59,627 bases of DNA from Bryobacterales bacterium (GTDB lineage: Bacteria > Acidobacteriota > Terriglobia > Bryobacterales > Bryobacteraceae), in NCBI GenBank assembly GCA_009697505.1, contig SHUD01000010.1, positions 1 to 59,627 of the forward strand. The letters run 5' to 3'. Positions 53,303-59,627 of this stretch are shown here, piece after piece; the first letter of the stretch is position 1, and every line of letters starts with the position of its first letter. The notes beneath the pieces were generated by a model. The model saw nothing but the letters and a program-made list of their open reading frames with translations, was not told the DNA's origin and did not search any database. The translations under genes were made by a program, and so were the position numbers.

Positions 53303-53764
53303 TTACAGGGTCTTCATCGGAGCCAGCTTTGTGGTGGCGTTCGGACGGACACCCGCCGGCGTGTTGGTCATGTCCACGGATGTGCCATCGGCAAAGTTCT
53401 GGCGCAGTTTCCATATGATCTGCGCTTTGTCTTTCGGATTTCTCGCGACAAAAGAGAACTCCTGGAACTCCCCGGGTTTGATGTCCATCAGCCAGGTGAT
53501 GCCCACAATGCGATTGCCGTCGCGCTTCACTTCCTGTTTCCAGCCGCTGGGCACGGCAAGAACCTCAATGAGGACACCTTCGGGCACTTCAAGCTCAACG
53601 GATTTCGACGCGACCTTGCCCTCGGCGGGCACCCGGACAACGTACTTTTCCGTGGCTCCGGCGGTGGACTCCCGGGGCCAGACGCTGACATGCGCTAAAG
53701 CGGCCGCGGGCAGCAACACGAAAAGCACGGCGGCCGCGAAAACGAAACAGTTTGGTCTCTTCAT
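53303..53764 (-). CDS. YcnI-like DUF1775 copper-binding protein
   Basis: A 153-residue protein. A signal peptide ends ALA, so the mature protein starts at His (HVSVWPRES), the hallmark of YcnI/DUF1775. In Bacillus YcnI this N-terminal histidine helps bind Cu(II) in a monohistidine brace. The body (VRVPAEGKVASKSVELEVPEGV, PSGWKQEV, WLMDIKPGEFQEFSF) fits the family, and a Trp (IIWKLRQNF) lies near the end. The usual C-terminal transmembrane anchor is missing; the separate anchor protein two genes downstream may supply it. It is the first gene of the unit. Confidence 0.88.
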   Translation of the reverse strand: MKRPNCFVFAAAVLFVLLPAAALAHVSVWPRESTAGATEKYVVRVPAEGKVASKSVELEVPEGVLIEVLAVPSGWKQEVKRDGNRIVGITWLMDIKPGEFQEFSFVARNPKDKAQIIWKLRQNFADGTSVDMTNTPAGVRPNATTKLAPMKTL

Positions 53765-53859
53765 GATTGTAGGCTCCTCACGGCTGTTAGCCGACGCAGA
53801 ATGAAACTGCCCAACTATATCACAGGCGGCGGAGTGGGGAGCCTACTACTGACCAACGA

Positions 53860-55062
53860 TTACTGACCAACGACGCTGGCCTGCACGGGCGAGGCGAGCA
53901 ACACCGGAGGCTTCGGCTCCGCGGTCGCATTCGCCAGGTAGTCGACGGCTTCCAGGGTCTTATACACGCTGCCGGCTACCATCGCGGCCGCGGGGCCGCT
54001 CACGCCGGTTCCGCCGGTCAGCAGCACGACCACCGCCAGCTTGCCGTGGCTGGTTTCCGCGAACGAGCCGAACCAGCCCAAGTGCGTCGGCGTGCGCTCA
54101 TCGGTACAGGTGCCGGTCTTGCCGAAAATGGAGCCCATAAAGTCGGCGCCGATGCGGCGCGCGGTTCCATATTGCACCGCGCCGTGCATGCCCGGCTTGA
54201 TTTCAGAAATCAGCGGCTCAATATCCAGGTGACGCTTGATGCGCGGCAAGATCTGCTGCGCTTCCTCCTGCGTCTTGGGGTACTGCAAGTAGTTCAAGTT
54301 GCCGCCATTGGCCAGCGCGCTCACCAGCGCCGTGAGTTCCAGAGGCGTCAGCGCGATACCATCGCCAAAACTGGTCATCATGCCCATGCCGTTTTTGGGG
54401 GGAGCGGGAGGCAGCAGCCCGGCCTGCTCGCCTTCGATATCCAGGCCGGCTTTCTCGCCCAGGCCGAACAGCCGCGCGTAATAGCTGACGCGCTCAAAGC
54501 CCAGCTTCTGGCCCAGACTCGCAAAATACTGGTTGTTGGATTTCGCCAGCGCTTCGGTCATGGACATGGTGGTCTTGCCGTAGAGCCGGATGCGCGTGTC
54601 GCGCTCGACCACGGATTCGCTCAGCGCCGCCAGCGCCACCGGAACCTTCACGGTGGAGCAGGGCTGGAAGCCGTCGCGCAGCGCCAGCTTCTGATTCACG
54701 ATGGTCAGGATGCGGCCGGTCTGGGGATCGGCGACCACCACCGTACCGTTCAATTTGCCCAAGGCTTCCACGGCGGCGCGGCGAACCGTCAGGTCGTCTC
54801 CGTCGATGCGGTCGCCTTCGGTGGAATCGGCAAACGTGGGGACGCGCCAGGGACCGCGCAAGGTCTTGGCTTTCGTCGCCTTGGGCGTGGCTTTCGCGCT
54901 AGGGCGCAGCGCCTTCTTCGCGGGGCGGTTGGAAGCCGCAACCAGAGGAGCGATCGGCGCCGCGGGCTTGTGAGCCGGTTTTTTGGCGGCAGCAGCGAAC
55001 AACGGGGGGGCCGCGGCCAGCGCCGCAATCGCCACCCAAAGTCTACGGTCTATAAAGGACAA
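53860..55062 (-). CDS. Penicillin-binding transpeptidase-domain protein
   Basis: A 400-residue exported protein with an N-terminal signal anchor (residues 9-25). A long Lys/Ala/Pro-rich linker (about 27-68, able to span peptidoglycan) precedes a transpeptidase domain carrying S136-T-V-K139, S175-N-N177 and K315-T-G. Penicillin-binding proteins cross-link peptidoglycan; class D beta-lactamases share these motifs. It has no glycosyltransferase or dimerisation module, so it is a small stand-alone transpeptidase. It is divergent from the phosphatase gene at 55242. Confidence 0.9.
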   Translation of the reverse strand: MSFIDRRLWVAIAALAAAPPLFAAAAKKPAHKPAAPIAPLVAASNRPAKKALRPSAKATPKATKAKTLRGPWRVPTFADSTEGDRIDGDDLTVRRAAVEALGKLNGTVVVADPQTGRILTIVNQKLALRDGFQPCSTVKVPVALAALSESVVERDTRIRLYGKTTMSMTEALAKSNNQYFASLGQKLGFERVSYYARLFGLGEKAGLDIEGEQAGLLPPAPPKNGMGMMTSFGDGIALTPLELTALVSALANGGNLNYLQYPKTQEEAQQILPRIKRHLDIEPLISEIKPGMHGAVQYGTARRIGADFMGSIFGKTGTCTDERTPTHLGWFGSFAETSHGKLAVVVLLTGGTGVSGPAAAMVAGSVYKTLEAVDYLANATAEPKPPVLLASPVQASVVGQ

Positions 55063-55241
55063 GACTTCTCCTCAGTACGTCCGGGACGAACCCGGCGTTT
55101 AGGCCATTGTGCGGGATGAAGGGCGCTAAGGTCAAGTAAAAAACACATTTGTCCTATGCGTACTGCATGGCGGTACTCTTTGGGACTATCGGCAGAAGTA
55201 AGGCTCTTCTTAAAAAATGATTCGACTGATACGCTATTCTC

Positions 55242-56922
55242 GTGGCCCCGACTCAGCAAGCTGTACCAGGCATTCCGCGCGAATTGATCATCCGGGATTC
55301 CGAAGGCAAGGTCACCTACCTTCCGCTCGACGACGACCGTATCCTGCTGGGCCGCTCCAGCACCTGCCAGTTGTGTTATCCGAACGACTCCGGCCTGTCG
55401 CGCCAGCACATGGCGCTGACGCGCGTCGACGGCAACCGGTGGCAAGTAGAGGATCTGGGCAGCAAGAACGGCACGCTGCTCAATGAACAGAAGATCGAAG
55501 GCGTCATGCCGGTCGTGATCGGCGACCAGATTGCCGCCGGCCACCTCACTCTGGAACTGGCCGAATCCATTCCCGATGCCCAGCGGTTCGAGAAAGTGGA
55601 ATTCGTCGATGAAAGCAAGACGCACATCGCCAGCTCGACCACGGTGGTCGCAAAGCTGGATTCGCTGCTGAACACGCAGCCCGGCGATCTGGATAAGACC
55701 TCCATCATCCAGACCAACCCGCAGATGCAGGCGCTGATCCGCGCGGGCCGCGAGTTGGCCGAGCATCGCCCGCTCAATGAGCTGTTCGAAGTCATCATGG
55801 ATCTCTCGATGGAGGCCGTGATGGCCGGACGCGGCGTGCTGATGACGCTGGAAGGCGGCGAGTTGCTGACCAAGGCGCAACGCGGAGCCGGCTTCAAGAT
55901 CTCCAGCACCGTGCGCGACCGCGTGCTGAAGGAAAAAGCCTCGCTGCTGGTGCGCGACGCGATGAGGGATCAGGCGCTCAAGGAGCAGAAGAGCATTGTA
56001 CAGCAGCGCGTGCGCGGCATGATCGCCGTGCCGCTGCAGACCAACGACCGCGTCATCGGCCTGATTTACGTGGATTCCCCGGACATGATCCGCGAATTCA
56101 CCAAGGAAGACCTGGGGTTGCTGACGGTGATGGCCAACGTCGCGGCGATTCGCATCGAGCACGTGCGGTTGCTGGAAATCGAGCTGACCGAACGCGCGAT
56201 GGCCAAGGAATTGGAGCAGGCCGCGCATATTCAGATGGGCCTGCTGCCGTCGAAGCCTCCCAATGTGGAGGGACTCGACATCGCGGGCAACACTGCGCCG
56301 TGCCACACGGTGGGCGGCGACTACTACGACTACCTGGAATTCCCCGACGGCCGCATCGCCATGCTGGTGGGCGACGTGGCGGGCAAGGGCATGCCGGCGT
56401 CGCTGCTGATGTCGAGCCTGCAGGCGCGCGTGAAAGTTCTCTTTGAAGAAGGCGACCGGCTTTCCGAAAAAATTACGCGGCTCAACAAAACCACGACGGC
56501 CAGCACGCCGGACAATCGTTTCATCACCTTTCTTCATGACGGTGGCGGACCCCCGGACGGGCGAGCTGGTGTTCACCAACGCGGGTCACAATCCGCCCTT
56601 GTTGGTCCGCAAGTCCGGCGGCTTCGAGCTGCTGGAAGGCGGCGGCATGATCCTGGGCATTCTGCCCATGGCGCAATATACCGAGTCGCGCGCACAGATG
56701 CAGCCCGGCGATACGCTGGTGCTGTTCAGCGACGGCGTCACCGAAGCCGTCAATCGCGCCGATGAGGATTTCGGGGAAACGCGCCTGGCCGAACTGGTGG
56801 CTTCGATGCAGGATCGCCCAGCCAAGGAAATCGTCGCCGCCGTCCACGCCGAAGTAGCCCGTTACACGGAAGGCGCCCCGCCCGCCGACGACATCACGGT
56901 GGTGATCGCGCGGCGGCTGTAA
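55242..56922 (+). pseudogene. FHA-GAF-SpoIIE (PP2C-type) phosphatase split by frameshift
   Basis: The first frame (GTG 55242) has an FHA domain (LLGRSSTCQL, SRQHMALTRVDG, LGSKNGTLLN, about residues 35-80). A GAF domain follows (about 135-295), then the start of a SpoIIE/RsbU phosphatase (GGDYYDYLEFPDGRIAMLVGDVAGKGMPASLL). After FITF it runs out of frame. The remainder (TNAGHNPPLLVR, LVLFSDGVTEAVN, DDITVVIARRL) continues in the next frame to 56922. Deleting one T from TTT at 56529-56531 restores FITFFMTVADPRTGELVF. The intact protein would be about 559 residues and would dephosphorylate an anti-sigma-antagonist-like partner in response to a ligand or phosphothreonine signal. Confidence 0.88.
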
Positions 56923-56968
56923 GCTCCGGACCACGTGACTCGCCGGATCGCGGACGGACCTTCGTAAA

Positions 56969-57265
56969 CTACGCCGCGGGCCGCGGCCGGTAGCGCTCGA
57001 CGCGAATTTTCTTCTCGCGGCTGCGCGTGCGGGCGATATCGTAGGAATTCTGCATCCTCATCAGCGTATCCATATCCACTCCGAACGCTTTCTCAAACCG
57101 CAGAGCCATGTCCCCGGATAGATCCGCTCGGGCGTTCAAGAGGCTGGAAAGTGCTGGCCGGGATACGCGAAGAACCTTCGCGGCGCCCGTAACAGAGAGG
57201 TCGTGGGCCTCAATGATTTCCGTTCGCAAAAAGCGTCCAGGGTGAACCGGATTCAGCATCCGCAT
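56969..57265 (-). CDS. higA: HigA-family antitoxin (XRE helix-turn-helix)
   Basis: A 98-residue HigA. It starts NPVHPGRFLRTEIIEAHDLSVTGAAKVLRVSRPALSSLLNARADLSGDMALRFEKAFG, the HigA/VapI pattern with a complete XRE helix-turn-helix. A basic tail (REKKIRVERYRP) could add DNA contacts. It follows the toxin by 9 bp in the inverted toxin-first order typical of higBA. It should repress its own promoter and neutralise HigB. Confidence 0.93.
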   Translation of the reverse strand: MRMLNPVHPGRFLRTEIIEAHDLSVTGAAKVLRVSRPALSSLLNARADLSGDMALRFEKAFGVDMDTLMRMQNSYDIARTRSREKKIRVERYRPRPAA

Positions 57266-57274
57266 ATACGCTCC

Positions 57275-57514
57275 TTAGTGATAGTCTTCATAATCGACAT
57301 CGAATATTTCGCCGCCCTTGATCCGGAACGTGAGACGCCAATTGCGTGTCACATGCAAGCTCCACACGCCTTTGCGATCCCCTGTGAGCTGGTGCGCCTT
57401 CCAAGACGGGAAAAAGCGAAGCACTTCGGGGTCTTGCATATCCTGCGGGAAAGTGAGCATCGCACGGAGCTTGGCTGCGGCGTCCGGAGGCAGTCCCTTC
57501 GCGCTATCTTCCAC
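57275..57514 (-). CDS. higB: HigB-family toxin, 5' end cut by in-frame TAG
   Basis: The 79-residue ORF contains the RelE/ParE-superfamily HigB core: GLPPDAAAKLRAML, FPSWKAHQLTGDRKGVWSLHVTRNWRLTFRI and FDVDYEDYH. The frame extends upstream to a GTG at 57559 as EIRNFVHKGLKRL, TAG (57515-57517), then VEDSAKG. This is exactly the missing N-terminus of HigB. The first beta strand is therefore lost unless the stop is misread; the present start (GTG 57514) may give an inactive product. HigB toxins cut mRNA on the ribosome. The antitoxin is intact, as expected when a toxin decays first. Confidence 0.85.
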   Translation of the reverse strand: MEDSAKGLPPDAAAKLRAMLTFPQDMQDPEVLRFFPSWKAHQLTGDRKGVWSLHVTRNWRLTFRIKGGEIFDVDYEDYH

Positions 57515-57755
57515 CTAGAGCCTCTTCAGCCCCTTGTGAACGAAGTTTCGTATCTCCACTGACCGTACTGTAGCCTGTTGCTTTACGCATGTCAACAAGG
57601 AAGGACCACGAAGAGGCAGCGAATCCATCCACACCGCAGTGACCCGCTACGCCGAAGCCGCTGGTCCGGCTGGATCGTGTCCTGAGACTGCATTCAGCCA
57701 ACGGATTCTCGCGTAATAGGCGAACTGATCCTGAGTGTGTAATTATGAAACGCCG

Positions 57756-58112
57756 ATGAACGCGACCGACCCCAAGCTAGGTGAGTTGCAGGTGGACAGC
57801 GCTATGCCGGCTTTGCTGTACTTTGCGATGCAAACTTTCGGCAAATGCTCCACTGGGGCGTTAGAACCGCAAGCAGTTCAGTTGGCCGCAATCCTAACGC
57901 TCCTATTGGCCGTAATGAATTTTCTTCACGTTCTCTTGCTCATCAGCCAATGGAAGTGGTACGGCGCGATTGAGAAAAAACTCCTTACTCTCCGCTGGGA
58001 AGACCCAGCGCGCCACAGTAGGTGGCTTCGCACTCATTCTCTGTTGGGCAGCTTGGCTGATGTACTGGTATACAAACAAGCCCGCTGCGTCGTGATCGCC
58101 CAGCGGATGTAG
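57756..58112 (+). CDS. Hypothetical protein with one hydrophobic segment
   Basis: A 118-residue ORF (GTG 57735 is an alternative start). It contains a strong hydrophobic helix (LAAILTLLLAVMNFLHVLLLI, about residues 43-63) and a polar C-terminal half without a known domain. The coding signature is weak and no clear ribosome binding site is present. It may be the 5' part of a gene whose end is degraded. Confidence 0.3.
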   Translation: MNATDPKLGELQVDSAMPALLYFAMQTFGKCSTGALEPQAVQLAAILTLLLAVMNFLHVLLLISQWKWYGAIEKKLLTLRWEDPARHSRWLRTHSLLGSLADVLVYKQARCVVIAQRM

Positions 58113-58154
58113 CATCGCAGGGTAGGCTCCATTCGCCCTGGCAAGGAGATCAAG

Positions 58155-58934
58155 ATGACTACGGAACATGCGGGCAATGGACACTTCGTCTGGTACGAAC
58201 ACATGACCCAGAACCCGGCGGCGGCCATCGCTTTTTACTCGGACGTGATCGGGTGGAAGACGCAGCCGTTCCCGGGCAACGTCGAGTACATCATGTGGGT
58301 GGGGAGCCAGGGGCCGCTGGGCGGCGTGATGAAGCTTCCCGATAAATTGGCGCGGATGGGCGTGCCGCCGAACTGGCGCGGCCACGTGCAGGTGCAGGAC
58401 GCCGATGCCACTTGCGCGCTGGTGAAGAAACTCGGCGGCCGGATCTACAAGGAGCCCACCGATATTCCCACGGTGGGCCGCTTCGCCGTGATCGGAGACC
58501 CGCAGGACGCGGTCATCATGATTTTCAAGCCGAACTCCGCGATGACGCTTCACGATGGGTCCCAGGAAGGCGACTTCTGCTGGCGCGAGCTGCTGACCAG
58601 CGATAGCGCTGCCGCGTCCGCGTTCTATGCGCAGGTTTTCGGTTGGCGGATGGTTCACGAAATGGACCTGGGCGCGATGGGGATCTACCGTATCTTCGGC
58701 ATCGGCGGGAAGCAGATGGGCGGGATGATGACGATTCCGAAGGGCGCGCCGATGCCTCCGGCGTGGCTGTATTACGCGGAGACGCCGGACCTGGACGCGG
58801 CGATCGGGCGCGCGACCAAGAGCGGCGCGAAGGTCCTGAACGGACCCATGGAGGTTCCCGGCGGCGGCCGCATCGCGCAGCTTATGGACCCGCAGGGCGC
58901 GGCATTCGCGCTGCACCAGTCGCCGAAGAAGTAG
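58155..58934 (+). CDS. Two-domain VOC (glyoxalase/dioxygenase) family protein
   Basis: A 259-residue protein of two vicinal-oxygen-chelate domains. Domain 1 is GHFVWYEHMTQNPAAAIAFYSDVIGWKT... to VIGDPQDAVIMIFKP, and domain 2 is GDFCWRELLTSDSAAASAFYAQVFGWRMVHEMD... to QLMDPQGAAFALHQ. Similar double-domain proteins are often annotated as glyoxalase/bleomycin-resistance-like. AAGGAG lies before the ATG. The substrate is unknown and the gene is probably single. Confidence 0.9.
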   Translation: MTTEHAGNGHFVWYEHMTQNPAAAIAFYSDVIGWKTQPFPGNVEYIMWVGSQGPLGGVMKLPDKLARMGVPPNWRGHVQVQDADATCALVKKLGGRIYKEPTDIPTVGRFAVIGDPQDAVIMIFKPNSAMTLHDGSQEGDFCWRELLTSDSAAASAFYAQVFGWRMVHEMDLGAMGIYRIFGIGGKQMGGMMTIPKGAPMPPAWLYYAETPDLDAAIGRATKSGAKVLNGPMEVPGGGRIAQLMDPQGAAFALHQSPKK

Positions 58935-58967
58935 GCGCGCGGAAGTAACCGCGGGCCACCGCGCGCT

Positions 58968-59411
58968 TCACTTGGCCGGCTTGTCGACGATCAGGTGCAG
59001 AGTCACGCGGTCCTGGTCGCCGATCACGCGGGTGATGTGGCCTTTGCCGGCGGTGTCTTCAATCAGCTCAATGTGGCCGGGCTCGACAGGAATCTTCTTG
59101 CCGTTGGCGACTTCGAGTTCCCCGCGGCCAATCATGGTGATGACGTAGCGGCGGCTGGGTCCTTGATGCCAGTCCGAGACGCGTCCGGGCGCGCCGCGAT
59201 GGAGTTCGGCGCCGATGATCGGCAGCATCTTCGACACTTCGCTGGTGAAATTCATTTCCACTTCTTCGGAATGCGCGAGGTTATCGGGGCCGTTAAAGAT
59301 GCGGGTGATCTTGAACGGCTTGTGGGACTGCGCGCGCGAAGGGATCACCAGGTTGCCCACCACCGCACCTATCGCGAACGTCAGAAAGAAAGCCAAAGCT
59401 TTACGAGTCAT
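58968..59411 (-). CDS. Secreted single-domain cupin protein
   Basis: A 147-residue protein with a signal peptide (about residues 1-27) and a cupin core. The core comprises GAELHRGAPGRVSDWHQGPSRRYVITMIGRGELEVANGKKIPVEPGHIELIEDTAGKGHITRVIG. The first cupin motif carries HQ rather than HxH, and the second has GHITRV, so metal binding is incomplete or altered. It is convergent with the VOC gene. The role is unknown. Confidence 0.85.
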   Translation of the reverse strand: MTRKALAFFLTFAIGAVVGNLVIPSRAQSHKPFKITRIFNGPDNLAHSEEVEMNFTSEVSKMLPIIGAELHRGAPGRVSDWHQGPSRRYVITMIGRGELEVANGKKIPVEPGHIELIEDTAGKGHITRVIGDQDRVTLHLIVDKPAK

Positions 59412-59489
59412 CGTGAGTGCCTCCGGGGGATGAGTATATCAGGATGGGGCGTGCCCCGGCCAGAAGGGGAGAAACCGTTTGTCGCGGCC

Positions 59490-59538
59490 AAGTGAAAAGT
59501 TCCTAATTGAGCCAAGTAGAAAGTTCCTATTGACAGCC
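59490..59538 (+). repeat. Direct-repeat end of an insertion sequence
   Basis: The word AAGT(G/A)AAAGTTCCTA occurs twice in tandem, 59490-59513 and 59514-59538, just before the transposase-like start. Such doubled terminal motifs mark the left end of several IS families. The element continues beyond the window. Confidence 0.6.
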
Positions 59539-59551
59539 GAGAGGCTGAAGG

Positions 59552-59627
59552 ATGGAACGAATCGCGATGAGCCAAGAGGAACGGGACTGGCTGGACTGGT
59601 TGAAGAGAGCGCGCGACCAGAAGATGA
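59552..59627 (+). mobile_element. 5' end of a transposase, cut by the window edge
   Basis: The ATG at 59552, after GAAGG, opens a frame MERIAMSQEERDWLDWLKRA that runs off the window. The wording resembles the N-terminus of ISNCY-type or helix-turn-helix transposases whose next segment is a Mu-like DNA-binding domain. Only 25 residues are visible, so the family is a guess. Confidence 0.5.

Overview
The window looks like a chromosomal segment of an Acidobacteriota member, closest in character to the Bryobacterales / Candidatus Solibacter group. This is inferred from gene content and high GC, not from a marker gene. The content typical of that group is: secreted DUF1592 and DUF1552 proteins with secreted ankyrin proteins, a Ser/Thr kinase fused to a beta-propeller, several secreted six-bladed propellers, a diheme reaction-centre-type cytochrome used outside photosynthesis, DUF6152, and small families of secreted proteins sharing a PDLQGxW motif. 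No rRNA, tRNA, CRISPR array or prophage was recognised.

Layout. 0.2-9.7 kb is mostly housekeeping: homodimeric pyruvate dehydrogenase E1 (aceE), an ornithine-cyclodeaminase-family enzyme, fabD, dusB, a TPR protein, rnhA and a beta-barrel protein. 9.8-23.7 kb holds a frameshifted amidase, the cytochrome, a minus-strand secreted-protein operon (two PDLQGxW proteins plus DUF6152), a Tat-type amidohydrolase, two beta-propellers, an ECF sigma factor with its probable anti-sigma partner between beta-barrel genes, YceI and HupE. 23.8-34.4 kb is the most distinctive region. Two paralogous three-gene operons, each DUF1592 - DUF1552 - ankyrin, face each other tail to tail with 3 bp between the two ankyrin stop codons. 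34.4-43.4 kb carries a decayed toxin-antitoxin locus, the YifB/ComM ATPase, a methyltransferase-like membrane protein, the kinase-propeller and a CadC-like regulator. 43.4-48.0 kb is a TRAP transporter cassette (TatT, DctP, fused DctQM) followed by a desaturase-like protein. 48.4-59.4 kb has an M50 protease, an ABC-F protein, pirin, a YcnI/DUF1775 copper-type operon, a penicillin-binding protein, an FHA-GAF-SpoIIE phosphatase, a HigBA module, a VOC protein and a cupin. The right edge cuts into an insertion sequence.

Two cross-cutting observations. First, a 217-bp palindromic element occurs twice (12767-12983 and 37086-37302), about 95% identical, with 19-bp terminal inverted repeats, each copy abutting a stop codon. 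It behaves like a non-autonomous MITE. Second, seven genes are interrupted: amidase, beta-barrel, antitoxin, kinase, DctP, SpoIIE phosphatase and HigB. Three breaks are one-base changes in short homopolymers and the others are single nonsense codons. Assembly error and real decay cannot be told apart from the sequence alone.
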